Assembly: GCF_022513585.1 (NCBI RefSeq)
Contig: NZ_JAKWBF010000011.1
Span: forward strand, 78,297-142,296
DNA length: 64,000 bases
From: Gordonia gummivorans
Lineage (GTDB): Bacteria; Actinomycetota; Actinomycetes; Mycobacteriales; Mycobacteriaceae
Direction: 5' to 3'
Below are positions 18,204 to 26,835 of the stretch, one piece after another (positions within the stretch are counted from its first letter, which is position 1; the number at the start of each line of letters is the position of its first letter). The notes under the pieces are model-generated. The model was given only the letters and a program-made list of their open reading frames with translations. It ran no database searches and was not told the origin of the DNA. Both the position numbers and the translations under genes were made by a program.

Positions 18204-19064
18204 GTGCCTGTCGTCGTCGTCACGGATTCGTCCTCGCGGTTGCCGCGGTCGGTGGCCGACCATTACGGCATCCGCCAGGTCCCGCTGCACCTGACGCTCG
18301 ACGGTCAGGACTATCGGGAGGGCGTCGACGAGATTCCGCCCGATCTCATCTCGACCCCCGGCGTCACCACTTCGGGAGCCAACCCGCACGAGCTCACGGA
18401 GGCCTTCGACGCCGCCATCGCCGACAGCGACGGCGACGGTGTGGTGGCCGTGCACATGTCGCGTCGCCTGTCGGGCACCTGGGCGTCGGCTCGATTGGCC
18501 GCGGAGAAGTTCTCCGGTCAGGTCCGGGTCGTGGACTCGCGCTCGGTGGGACTCGCGGTGGGGTTCACCGCGATCGCAGCAGCGCAGGCAGCGCGAACGG
18601 GCGCCGACCGAGACCGCGTCTATGAGTCGGCGATCCGCGAGGCCGCGACCGTCGACTCGTTGCTCTGCGTGCAGAACCTGGACAACCTGCGCAACAGTGG
18701 GCGAATCAGCGCGGCCAGCAAGATGCTGGGTTCGGCCCTGGCGATCAAGCCGATCCTGCACATGGTCGACGGCACCCTTGCCCTGCGCGAACGTTACCGA
18801 ACGTTCTCCAAGGCGCTCGCGAAGATGGTCGACGCCGCCGTCGAGTCGGCCGCCGGACGCGCCGTGACGCTGGGCATCCAGCACTGCGCAGCCGACGCCG
18901 CCGCCGCCGATCTGGCCGAGCAGCTGCGGTCCAAGCTCCGGGTCGTCGTCTCGGAGATCACCGTCGACCTGGGTCCGGTGCTCGGCTGTCACGTCGGGCC
19001 GGGTGCGGTCGGAGTCGTCATCGCAAGTCATCTCGAGCCCGTCGAGGGGATCGATCGGGACTGA
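18204..19064 (+). CDS. DegV-family fatty-acid-binding protein
   Basis: A 286-residue DegV/FakB-type protein that would hold a single fatty acid in a tunnel. The N-terminus is VVVVTDSSSRLP, followed by TPGVTTSGANPHEL, HMSRRLSGTWASA, VVDSRSVGLAVGF and a late VGPGAVGVV. In Firmicutes such proteins present fatty acid to FakA, whose homologue is at 6569-8218. Whether the pair works together here is inference. A hairpin nine bases after the stop ends this operon. Confidence 0.9.
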   Translation: MPVVVVTDSSSRLPRSVADHYGIRQVPLHLTLDGQDYREGVDEIPPDLISTPGVTTSGANPHELTEAFDAAIADSDGDGVVAVHMSRRLSGTWASARLAAEKFSGQVRVVDSRSVGLAVGFTAIAAAQAARTGADRDRVYESAIREAATVDSLLCVQNLDNLRNSGRISAASKMLGSALAIKPILHMVDGTLALRERYRTFSKALAKMVDAAVESAAGRAVTLGIQHCAADAAAADLAEQLRSKLRVVVSEITVDLGPVLGCHVGPGAVGVVIASHLEPVEGIDRD

Positions 19065-19072
19065 CCCGACGA

Positions 19073-19106
19073 GGTCTGTGCACAGTCCGTCGTGTGTGCA
19101 CAGACC
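19073..19106 (+). terminator. Hairpin terminator after degV
   Basis: An 11-bp perfect inverted repeat GGTCTGTGCAC (19073-19083) and GTGCACAGACC (19096-19106) with a 12-base loop, nine bases after the degV stop. No U-run follows, as is common in actinobacteria. Confidence 0.65.
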
Positions 19107-19165
19107 GGTGCACCGCACGCGCGCCAACCGCCTTGCCGGTCGGGTCGCGGCCCTAGCCTTCGGGC

Positions 19166-20149
19166 ATGAGCACATCAGGACGGCGTAATCCGCTCGATCG
19201 CCTGTCGCCGGTCGGACCCTCGGCCACGACTGGTCGGTCACTCGTGGGCGCGCCGGAGGTGGTCCCGGACACTGACTCCGGGCCGGACACCGACTCCGCG
19301 CCGGATGCCGATCACGTCTCCGAGACGCGGTGGGGGATAGGCGCCATGCCGGCCTGGCTCGATCCCGTGGACGGCGACCACGACGGCCGCGGAGCTTCGA
19401 CTGCTGTGCGGTCGCCGACCTTGCTCGACTCCGAGGACGACGAGGACGACGCCGAACGCATCGGCTCCCGACGGTTCGCCGTGGCGCCGCCGGCCGCGCT
19501 CGCGCTCCTTGCAATCGGTGTGATCGCTTGCGTGGTAGCCGGTTTCGGACTCTTTCGTGGCTCGGACCCGCCGCCTGCGGTGGCGTTCGAACCGACGGCA
19601 GGCCCGTCGGTGCCGATGACGACGTCGATGCCGACCGCCGTGCCGGCGCCGGCCCAACTGGTGGTGAGTGTGGTCGGACTGGTGCACCGGCCCGGCCTCG
19701 TGAGAGTGCCGTCGGGCGCTCGGGTCGCCGACGCCATCGAGACGGCCGGCGGACCGCGTCAGGGAGCCGACACGGTGTCGCTGAATCTTGCGCAACTCCT
19801 GCATGACGGAGATCAGGTTCTCGTGGGATACGCCGGCGCCGACGGACGCGCGCTGCGCAGTTCGGTTGTCCCGGCCACGCGTACGGACTCCGCGCCGTCG
19901 GCAACGCCTGGCGGCGGTCCTACGACGCCATCGGCGACACCGGGTCCCGATTCGGGGGCTCGCGTCAATCTGAACACCGCCACCGAGTCGGAGCTCGATG
20001 CGTTGCCCGGGGTCGGCCCGGTGACCGCTCGCGCAATCATCGACTGGCGCAACAAGAATGGCCGATTCAGCAACGTCGACCAGCTCGGGGAGGTCGACGG
20101 GATCGGGCCGGCGCGGCTGGCGAAACTCCGCGACCTGGTGACGGTCTGA
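19166..20149 (+). CDS. comEA: ComEA-like DNA-binding membrane protein
   Basis: A 327-residue competence-type DNA receptor. The N-terminal 103 residues are acidic and low-complexity, with a repeat DTDSGPDTDSAPDADH at 35-50. One membrane helix spans about 104-129. Outside are a Pro/Thr linker, an SLBB domain (165-222) and a helix-hairpin-helix domain (266-325) with VNLNTATESELDALPGVG and DGIGPARLAKL. Double-stranded DNA binding is the family role. The acidic cytoplasmic extension is longer than in Firmicutes. It forms an operon with comEC (16 bases on) and holA. Confidence 0.92.
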   Translation: MSTSGRRNPLDRLSPVGPSATTGRSLVGAPEVVPDTDSGPDTDSAPDADHVSETRWGIGAMPAWLDPVDGDHDGRGASTAVRSPTLLDSEDDEDDAERIGSRRFAVAPPAALALLAIGVIACVVAGFGLFRGSDPPPAVAFEPTAGPSVPMTTSMPTAVPAPAQLVVSVVGLVHRPGLVRVPSGARVADAIETAGGPRQGADTVSLNLAQLLHDGDQVLVGYAGADGRALRSSVVPATRTDSAPSATPGGGPTTPSATPGPDSGARVNLNTATESELDALPGVGPVTARAIIDWRNKNGRFSNVDQLGEVDGIGPARLAKLRDLVTV

Positions 20150-20165
20150 GCCGGATCGCCGAGGT

Positions 20166-21659
20166 GTGGATCTTCGCCTGCTGCTCCCCGCGATCGTGGT
20201 ATGGGCCACCACGATTGTTGGACTTGCTGCCCCGCAACAGGTCACGGCGCTCGCCGCGATCGTCTCGGTGATCTGCTGCGGATCGTCGGGCGTGGCATGT
20301 GCTCGTGGGCTGGTCAGCTGGCGCACCGTCGGCCTGCTGGTGGTCGCGACCGGTCTGGCTGCAACATGCGCGACGGCCATGTTCATTCGGCAGGAGGAGC
20401 GTGCCGACCACCCACTTGCCGACGTGTCCGGCAAAGTGACGGTCACCATGGTCATCCGCGACGATCCGACGGTCGTCGGAGATGAGCGGCACGGTCGGGT
20501 CCGGACCCGTGTGGTCGTGAATCAGATCGGCGCGCGAACGGTCGCACCGGGACCAGCGGAGTTGTCTGCGGACACGGCGCAGTGGTCGGTGTTGTTGCCG
20601 GGTCAGCGGGTTCGCGCGCTGGTGCGGGTGCGTCCGCCGCCGGCCGGTTCGCTGCTGACCGCCCGCTTGACCGCGGCAGGTCCGCCGACGCTGATCGGAC
20701 ATCCACCCATTCACCAGCGGTTGGCCGGCGCGGTACGTGACCGTCTGCAGATTGTCAGTTCCCGGGCATTGGGCTCCGAGTCGTCGGGCCTGCTGCCGGG
20801 GCTGGTCATCGGTGACACGAGAACCCTTGATCCGGTTGTGCAAGAGGACTTCCGGGCGTCCGGGCTCAGCCATCTCACGGCGGTGTCGGGGAGCAATTTC
20901 GCGATCATCTGCGGCGCGGTGCTGATGCTGGTTCGTGCTGCTGGTGCGTCGCCTCGGCTGGCGGCGATTCTGGGTGCGGTGACGATCCTCGGTTTCGTGG
21001 TGCTCGTCCGACCGTCACCGAGTGTGCTCCGGGCGGCGATCATGGGTGCCATCGGCCTGCTGGCGCTCTTGTCGTCGCGACGTGCGCAGGCGTTTCCGGC
21101 GTTGGGTGCCGCGGTCGTGGGGGCCTTGCTGTGGTGGCCGGAGTTGGCGCTCCAACCCGGCTTTGCATTGTCGGTGGTCGCCACCGCAGGACTGGTCCTG
21201 TGGGCACCGCGGATACGCGACGGACTGCGCGGCATGCGGATCCCGCCCGGGCCCGCGGAGATCCTCGCGATGGCGATCGCGGCTCAGGTGGTGACCGCAC
21301 CGATCGTGGCGATGGTGACCGGTACCTTCTCCGTGGTCGGGGTGGTGGCGAATCTGCTTGTGGCGCCGGTGGTTGCGGTGATCAGCGTGGTCGGCACCGT
21401 CGCCGCCTGTGTCGGGGTGATCGGGTCCGCGGACGGAGCGGGCGCTGCGACCGCCGAACTGCTCGTCCGGGGCGTCGCCCCCGAATTGTGGTGGATGCGG
21501 GTGTGCGCGCGAACGCTCGGACGGTTGAGTTGGGCCCGCATCGTGGTACCCGACGGGGTACTGGGCGCCGCGATCGTCCTTGTCGTCACGGGTCTCGTCG
21601 TGCTCGTCCGGCGAGGTTGCGCACGGTGGATGTCGCGGGGCCGCCGATCATCGGGGTGA
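20166..21659 (+). CDS. comEC: ComEC/Rec2-family DNA-uptake channel, short form
   Basis: A 497-residue polytopic membrane protein. The ComEC core is clear: a periplasmic OB-like segment, then GLLPGLVIGDTR and LSHLTAVSGSNFAIICG, followed by about seven hydrophobic helices. The protein ends soon after the last helix with a basic tail. The C-terminal metallo-beta-lactamase-like domain of long ComEC proteins, proposed to degrade one DNA strand, is absent. Nothing suggests a frameshift: the next gene, holA, begins 53 bases later. Confidence 0.9.
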   Translation: MDLRLLLPAIVVWATTIVGLAAPQQVTALAAIVSVICCGSSGVACARGLVSWRTVGLLVVATGLAATCATAMFIRQEERADHPLADVSGKVTVTMVIRDDPTVVGDERHGRVRTRVVVNQIGARTVAPGPAELSADTAQWSVLLPGQRVRALVRVRPPPAGSLLTARLTAAGPPTLIGHPPIHQRLAGAVRDRLQIVSSRALGSESSGLLPGLVIGDTRTLDPVVQEDFRASGLSHLTAVSGSNFAIICGAVLMLVRAAGASPRLAAILGAVTILGFVVLVRPSPSVLRAAIMGAIGLLALLSSRRAQAFPALGAAVVGALLWWPELALQPGFALSVVATAGLVLWAPRIRDGLRGMRIPPGPAEILAMAIAAQVVTAPIVAMVTGTFSVVGVVANLLVAPVVAVISVVGTVAACVGVIGSADGAGAATAELLVRGVAPELWWMRVCARTLGRLSWARIVVPDGVLGAAIVLVVTGLVVLVRRGCARWMSRGRRSSG

Positions 21660-21712
21660 GAAGTCGCGGTCTGCGCGGTTCGCTGTCACCCCGGTCTGGC
21701 ACGATTGTGGCC

Positions 21713-22678
21713 GTGACCGAACGTCTGCACCTGCTCCTCGGCGACGACGACTTCCTCACCGGCCGGGTCATCTCGGCGGTGTATGCTGAGCAGTCGAAAG
21801 CTGCCGGGACCCCCGTGCCGGTCACGCGTGTGCGTGCGGGGGATGTCAGTGAGCACGAACTCGCGGAGTTGCTCAGTCCGTCGTTGTTCGCCGAGGAACG
21901 CATCGTGGTCGTCGGGTCCGCAGCGGATGCGGGCAAGGAACCGGCTGCACTGATCGCGCAGGCTGCTGACTCGCTGCCCGACGGCATCACGCTCATGGTG
22001 ATTCACAACGGCGGTGGTCGGGCGAAATCGCTCGTGCCCGCACTGAAGAAATCCGGTGCCGTGGAGCACGCCACGGCCGCTCCGCGCTGGCCGTCGGAGC
22101 GGATGGACTTTGTGCGCAAGGAGTTTCGTGCGCTCGGCGTCAAGGTCCACGCCGACGTCGTCGAGCAGGTGGTCGAGGGGGTCGGGTCGGAGCTGCGTGA
22201 ACTTGCGGCGGCATGTGCCCAGCTGGTGGCCGACACCGGCGGCAAGGTCGATCGCGACGCGGTCCGGTTGTACTACCAAGGTCGGCCGGAGGTGACCGGC
22301 TTCGAAGTGGCCGACCGAGCGGTGACCGGTGATCGGGCGGCTGCTCTCGAATCGCTCGCATGGGCCTTGCATCACGGCGTGGCCCGCGTCCTGCTCGCCG
22401 ACGCCCTGGCCGAGGCGGTCCACGCCATCGCACGCGTGCGTCCGCTGACCGGCAATCACTTCTCGGTGGCGTCGGAAGTCGGTATGTCACCCAATCGGGT
22501 CAAGAACGTGCAAGCTCAGGCGCGGGCCTGGGACTCCGAGTCGATCGCCCGGGCGATGAAGGTGGTCGCGGCGCTCAACGCCGACGTCAAGGGGCAGGCG
22601 GCCGACGCCGACTATGCGCTCACCCATGCCGTCGCCACGGTCGCCGACCTGCGGCCCACCGGTCGGCGTCGGGACTGA
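21713..22678 (+). CDS. holA: DNA polymerase III delta subunit
   Basis: Clamp-loader subunit that opens the beta clamp. The 321-residue protein begins MTERLHLLLGDDDFLTGRVI, with FAEERIVVVGSA and later PLTGNHFSVASEVGM and VKNVQAQARAW, typical of actinobacterial HolA. I choose the GTG at 21713 because upstream codons in the same frame overlap comEC. It is third in the comEA-comEC-holA set, the same order as Rv2415c-Rv2413c. A stem-loop follows at 22710. Confidence 0.92.
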   Translation: MTERLHLLLGDDDFLTGRVISAVYAEQSKAAGTPVPVTRVRAGDVSEHELAELLSPSLFAEERIVVVGSAADAGKEPAALIAQAADSLPDGITLMVIHNGGGRAKSLVPALKKSGAVEHATAAPRWPSERMDFVRKEFRALGVKVHADVVEQVVEGVGSELRELAAACAQLVADTGGKVDRDAVRLYYQGRPEVTGFEVADRAVTGDRAAALESLAWALHHGVARVLLADALAEAVHAIARVRPLTGNHFSVASEVGMSPNRVKNVQAQARAWDSESIARAMKVVAALNADVKGQAADADYALTHAVATVADLRPTGRRRD

Positions 22679-22709
22679 TCCACTCCGGACACTCTGTGTC
22701 CTGTTGGAA

Positions 22710-22735
22710 AATCTGTGTGCTGCAGCGCACAGATT
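22710..22735 (+). terminator. Hairpin after holA
   Basis: AATCTGTG at 22710 pairs with CACAGATT ending at 22735. The stem extends inward to 12 pairs, including one G-U. It lies 32 bases after the holA stop and has no U-run. Confidence 0.6.
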
Positions 22736-22848
22736 CAACGATTCGGCACAGGGTGGTGCGGTGCCGGCCGCGGGAGCGTCACTGATCGGGAGAGCTCGGT
22801 GACCGCCCCCGTGAGCTGGGGAAATACGGCAGCGCCTGCTGCGAAAGC

Positions 22849-22942
22849 CTAGGGGAAGAACTTCTTCCCCGGGGTTCATAGTCGTCCGCGAGAAACTTCT
22901 AGGGGAGGACACCAAGGGCAGGAGACGAGTTTCTTCCCCTAC
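22849..22942 (+). repeat. 94-bp dispersed element, copy 2
   Basis: Same element as at 10610-10703: CTAGGGGAAGAA at the left end, TTCTTCCCCTA at the right, and the same internal 9-bp palindrome. Similarity to copy 1 fades outside these bounds, apart from weak resemblance in the 50 bases to the left. Confidence 0.85.
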
Positions 22943-23040
22943 TTTTGTGCCGGATCGGGCCCTGAGGCCGGGGCTCTTTCGCGACTCAGCCGCGAGGTAC
23001 CTCCTCCACGATCTCAGCCCACCGTCGGTGCAGACGCGAT

Positions 23041-23075
23041 TCACCCCGGCGACTGCGTGGACGTCGCCGGGGTGA
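23041..23075 (-). terminator. Hairpin terminator after rpsT
   Basis: A 13-bp perfect stem (23041-23053 with 23063-23075) with a 9-base loop, 49 bases downstream of the rpsT stop on the minus strand. GC-rich, without a U-run. Confidence 0.7.
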
Positions 23076-23124
23076 GCCGGAAGTGCTGATGCGCTGATTC
23101 GGTCAGGCCGAATCGCGGGTCAGA

Positions 23125-23385
23125 TCAGAGCTTGTTGACGGCGATGGCGATCGCCGACTTCTTGTTCGCAGCCTGGTTGGCGTGGATGACGCCCTTGCTG
23201 GCAGCCTTGTCCAGCTTGCGGCTGGCCGACTGGCCGAGCTTGGTGGCCTTGTCCTTGTCCCCGGCCTCGACGGCCTCGCGGAAGCCGCGGATCGCGGTAC
23301 GCAGCGACGACTTCACCGACTGGTTGCGCTTGCGCGCCGCTTCGTTGGAGCGGTTGCGCTTGATCTGGGACTTGATGTTTGCCAC
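23125..23385 (-). CDS. rpsT: 30S ribosomal protein S20
   Basis: An 86-residue small-subunit primary rRNA-binding protein. [20 protein letters not shown] opens the basic helical fold, with [20 protein letters not shown] and [19 protein letters not shown] typical of actinobacterial S20. It is on the minus strand, convergent with holA, in the same arrangement as Rv2412/Rv2413c. A GAGGAAA ribosome site precedes the ATG. Confidence 0.97.
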   Translation of the reverse strand: MANIKSQIKRNRSNEAARKRNQSVKSSLRTAIRGFREAVEAGDKDKATKLGQSASRKLDKAASKGVIHANQAANKKSAIAIAVNKL

Positions 23386-23783
23386 GCGTGTTTCCTCTGG
23401 TCAATGCTGGTGTGTTCGGTCTGTTCTGGCTGAGCTCGCAGACCCGCATCGGGTTCGGCTCGCGCCGGCAGCGCGCACCGGCGACACGGGTGCCACCTCG
23501 TCACTGCAACAGCGATCAACATTACCAGTCGCGGTGGTTCTGCCCAAAATCGCTGAACCCGACGGTGAACACACAGGCCACGGCTTTTGATCACCGTGAG
23601 CAGATGCAGTGGTGTGTCTCGGAAATATGCAACCAGTCTCCGGCGCTCGATCGACGCCTGGCTGCGTTGTCGTCGGTCAGGATAGCGCCGCTATCGCTCC
23701 CTCCTCCGCCTTGCCAGGTCGCCGATCGCTCTACCGGATACCGGTCACCTATTTCCGAGACACACCACTAGTCTTTGACCATC
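23386..23783. other. Gene-free stretch between rpsT and the sulfotransferase-like gene
   Basis: It must hold the rpsT promoter in its left part. The right 162 bases form a near-complete palindrome (23608-23769) that ends 14 bases before the next start codon. No coding frame with actinobacterial codon use is apparent. Confidence 0.75.
23608..23769. mobile_element. 162-bp near-complete palindrome, MITE-like
   Basis: The outer 20 bases (23608-23627 and 23750-23769) are perfect inverted copies. Similarity between the arms continues inward with scattered mismatches. The exact centre is GATAGCG-C-CGCTATC (23681-23695). The whole stretch would fold as one long hairpin of about 75 bp. It has no coding capacity. 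It may be a full-palindrome MITE or a regulatory hairpin for the following gene. Confidence 0.75.
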
Positions 23784-24944
23784 ATGTCAGTCGTCTTCGT
23801 GCACGTCGGCCTGCCCAAGACCGGCACCACCCACCTGCAGGACCGGCTCTGGCGCAACCGTGACCTGGCACTCAGGTCATCGGGGCTGCTTTACCCCGGA
23901 AATGTGATCTCCGACCACTTTCACGCCGCCGTGCACCTGCAGCCCGACCGCTACCTCGACTGGGCCGATCCGGCGTTCGCCGGGACCTGGCCGAAACTGC
24001 TCGGACAGATGCGCGCGTGGCCGCAGACCTCGCTGCTCTCCCACGAGCTGTACAGCACCGCCACACCGGCGCAGATCGAGTCCCTCATGAGTGACCTGTC
24101 CTTTGCCGACGAGGTGCATGTCATCGCGACGGTTCGGGACCTGGCCCGCCAGTTGCCGTCGGTGTGGCAGGAGAACGTCAAGAATCAGCGTCGTGCGAGT
24201 TTCGACGAGTTCGTCTCGTCGGTGCGCGCCTTCGCCCGGCCCGATTCGCCCGATCAGAGCCCGGCCGATCCGCCGCCGGTGATCGACGAGGAGCCGTTCT
24301 GGGAATTCCAGGACTTCGTGGAAATTCTGGACCGATGGTCGCAGGTGGTGGGCCCCGAGCGGGTGCACGTCGTCACCGTCGGGCCCCGCGGTGCCCAGGC
24401 GGTCCCGGGTGACTCCCTGTGGGACCGCTTCCTCACGACCATCGGCGTCGATCCCGCCGCGCTGACCATCCCGGTACCCAGCACCAACAGCTCGCTGTCG
24501 GCCGCGCAAGCCGAGTTCCTGCGCGCCCTCAATCTCAGGTTGCAGCCCGACACCATCGAATGGCGTCGCTACGAGCGGGTGATCAAGGGGCAGCTGATCG
24601 GCGAGATCCTGTTCGACGCCCCCGGCGGCCCGGCCCAGGCGCTGTCGCCCGCGCAGCGCGAATGGGCGGCGGCGAAGTCGGCGTCGATGGTCGCGGCAGT
24701 CCGATCGGCGGGCTACCGGGTCACCGGCGACCTCGCCGACCTCGGGGTGACTACGACCGCGGGCGCCACCGGTGACGCGCCACCCCCGACCTCCGACGAC
24801 GTGCTCGACGTCGCCCTGGACACGATGGCCGCCATGGTGCTCGCGGCGCCGCTGCCCAGCGTGCGACCGCGCTGGCAGACGCGCGCGGTGAACGTGGTGC
24901 GACGTATGCGCAGGCGTGCGCTGGGGGCGCGCCGCTCGGTGTGA
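23784..24944 (+). CDS. Sulfotransferase-like P-loop protein
   Basis: A 386-residue protein with the 5' phosphosulfate-binding loop GLPKTGTTHLQ at 9-19. A plausible 3' phosphate site, ATVRDLARQLPSVWQ, lies near 115-130. Sulfotransferases of this type move sulfate from PAPS to sugars, lipids or other small acceptors; the acceptor is unknown. The basic C-terminus (RRMRRRALGARR) could associate with membrane. The ATG at 23784 is chosen over an upstream TTG. No Shine-Dalgarno is evident, and a long palindrome ends just before it. PAPS would have to come from a CysC that is not in this window. Confidence 0.78.
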   Translation: MSVVFVHVGLPKTGTTHLQDRLWRNRDLALRSSGLLYPGNVISDHFHAAVHLQPDRYLDWADPAFAGTWPKLLGQMRAWPQTSLLSHELYSTATPAQIESLMSDLSFADEVHVIATVRDLARQLPSVWQENVKNQRRASFDEFVSSVRAFARPDSPDQSPADPPPVIDEEPFWEFQDFVEILDRWSQVVGPERVHVVTVGPRGAQAVPGDSLWDRFLTTIGVDPAALTIPVPSTNSSLSAAQAEFLRALNLRLQPDTIEWRRYERVIKGQLIGEILFDAPGGPAQALSPAQREWAAAKSASMVAAVRSAGYRVTGDLADLGVTTTAGATGDAPPPTSDDVLDVALDTMAAMVLAAPLPSVRPRWQTRAVNVVRRMRRRALGARRSV

Positions 24945-25029
24945 GTGCCTGGTCGGCATCGCCCCAGCGTGTTGCGCGTGTCGGCGACCACCATGCCGAA
25001 TCGGCGTTTTTGTAGCACCATGGCAAGTT

Positions 25030-26835
25030 ATGAGCCCCGCTTCCACCAGTGCGCCCGCCAAGAAGGCAGCGGCGCGTAAGTCAGTACCGGCCAAATCGTC
25101 GTCCTCGACGACCACGAGCAAGTCGGGAGGGCGGCCCGCCGGGGCCAGGACGAGGCCCAATTCTGCGGGCGAAACATCAACTGCGGTAGGACTTTTCGAC
25201 GGTTACGCGTCGGGTCCCTATGGCGAGGCCTACGACGAGATGTTCGACGGCGAAACCGACGTCCGCACACCGTATCGCGGTATCCACAAGGCGATGAGCC
25301 GCCAGGATCGGTCCGATCTCGAGACGCGGGTGGACGCGCTCGGACGTGCCTATCTCGACCAGGGTGTCACCTTCTCGCTGTCCGGCAAGGAGCGGCCCTT
25401 CCCGTTGGATGTTGTGCCACGGGTGATTTCGGCCACGGAGTGGACCAAGCTCGAGGCCGGCATCACCCAGCGCGTGCAGGCGCTCGAACTGTTCCTCGAC
25501 GACATCTACGGCGAGCAGGAGATCCTGCGCGACGGTGTGCTGCCCAAGCGGCTCGTGCACTCGTGTGAGCACTTTCACCGCCAGGCGGCAAACATCAAAC
25601 CACCCAACGGGGTTCGCATCCACGTCGCCGGTATCGACCTGATCCGCGACGAGAACGGCGACTTCCGTGTTCTCGAGGACAACCTCCGCTCGCCGTCGGG
25701 TGTGTCCTACGTCCTGGAGAATCGACGCGCGATGGCGCGCGTGTTCCCGGATCTGTTCGCCACGCACCGGGTGCGTGCGGTCGCCGACTACCCGAGCCAC
25801 CTGCTGCGGGCCCTGCGCGCCTCCGCGGCCTTCAACGAGGCCGACCCCAACATCGTGGTGCTCACCCCGGGCGTGGCCAACTCGGCATATTTCGAGCATT
25901 CGCTGCTCGCCCGGTTGATGGGCGTCGAGCTGGTGGAGGGCCGCGACCTCTTCTGCCGCGACAACGTCGTCTACATGCGGACCACCGAGGGCGAGCAACG
26001 GGTGGACGTCATCTACCGGCGCATCGACGACGACTTCTTGGACCCGATGCAGTTCCGGCCGGACTCGATGCTCGGGGTTGCGGGACTGCTCAACGCGGCG
26101 CGTGCGGGCAACGTGGTGATCTCCAGCGCGGTTGGCAACGGCATCGGCGACGACAAGCTGATCTACACCTACGTCCCGGAGATCATCGAGTACTACCTGG
26201 GCGAGAAGCCGTCGTTGCAGAACGTCGACACCCTGCGCTGCTGGCTCGACCACGAGTGCGAGGAGGTGCTCGACCGCATCGACGAGCTGGTGGTGAAACC
26301 GGTGGAGGGCTCGGGCGGCTACGGCATCGTGTTCGGTCCCGACGCCACCAAGGCCGAGTTGGACACGCTGGCGCGCAAGGTCCGCAACGACCCGCGTGGC
26401 TGGATCGCGCAGCCGGTGGTGCAGCTGTCCACCGTGCCGACCAAGATCGGCGACGACCTGCGCCCACGACACGTCGACCTGCGGCCGTTCGCCGTCAACG
26501 ACGGTGAGTCGGTGTGGGTCCTGCCGGGTGGGTTGACGCGAGTTGCGCTCCCGGAGGGCTCGCTCGTGGTGAACTCCAGTCAGGGCGGTGGTTCCAAGGA
26601 CACGTGGGTGCTGGCGTCGCGAGGGTCCGAAGAGGAGCGGGAGATGTCCGGCGCCAAGGTGGTGACGGCGAGTGGTGTCGCCGCCGCACGACCGGCCGAG
26701 AGTGCTCCGGACCCCGTGCACACACAGACTCAACAGCAACAACAGGGCGTCATGTCCACGCAGAGTCAGCAGATGGGCGACATGGTGCAGTCGCAGCAGC
26801 AGGGCGGCCAGGAACAGGGTGGTGACGCACGATGA
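25030..26835 (+). CDS. Circularly permuted ATP-grasp ligase-like protein
   Basis: A 601-residue protein of the circularly permuted ATP-grasp family, predicted peptide-bond-forming enzymes of unknown substrate. The core spans about residues 60-520, with HVAGIDLIRDENGDFRVLEDN, SGVSYVLENRR and VVKPVEGSGGYGIVFGP as nucleotide and metal sites. The N-terminal 50 residues are rich in Lys, Ala and Ser, and the last 40 are rich in Gln (PVHTQTQQQQQG, QSQQQGGQEQGG). It overlaps the alpha-E gene, which overlaps a transglutaminase gene, as in Rv2411c-Rv2409c. Confidence 0.9.
   Translation: MSPASTSAPAKKAAARKSVPAKSSSSTTTSKSGGRPAGARTRPNSAGETSTAVGLFDGYASGPYGEAYDEMFDGETDVRTPYRGIHKAMSRQDRSDLETRVDALGRAYLDQGVTFSLSGKERPFPLDVVPRVISATEWTKLEAGITQRVQALELFLDDIYGEQEILRDGVLPKRLVHSCEHFHRQAANIKPPNGVRIHVAGIDLIRDENGDFRVLEDNLRSPSGVSYVLENRRAMARVFPDLFATHRVRAVADYPSHLLRALRASAAFNEADPNIVVLTPGVANSAYFEHSLLARLMGVELVEGRDLFCRDNVVYMRTTEGEQRVDVIYRRIDDDFLDPMQFRPDSMLGVAGLLNAARAGNVVISSAVGNGIGDDKLIYTYVPEIIEYYLGEKPSLQNVDTLRCWLDHECEEVLDRIDELVVKPVEGSGGYGIVFGPDATKAELDTLARKVRNDPRGWIAQPVVQLSTVPTKIGDDLRPRHVDLRPFAVNDGESVWVLPGGLTRVALPEGSLVVNSSQGGGSKDTWVLASRGSEEEREMSGAKVVTASGVAAARPAESAPDPVHTQTQQQQQGVMSTQSQQMGDMVQSQQQGGQEQGGDAR

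Larger units (their letters stand above)
22679..23124. other. Gene-free stretch between convergent holA and rpsT
   Basis: No gene seen. It contains a hairpin on the holA side (22710-22735), the second copy of the 94-bp element (22849-22942), and a 13-bp-stem hairpin on the rpsT side (23041-23075). Confidence 0.8.

Noticed and set aside
17715..19904. 729-codon minus-strand open frame across octT, degV and comEA
   Set aside because: Antisense to three well-supported genes, Arg/Pro-rich, no recognisable domain; a high-GC artefact.
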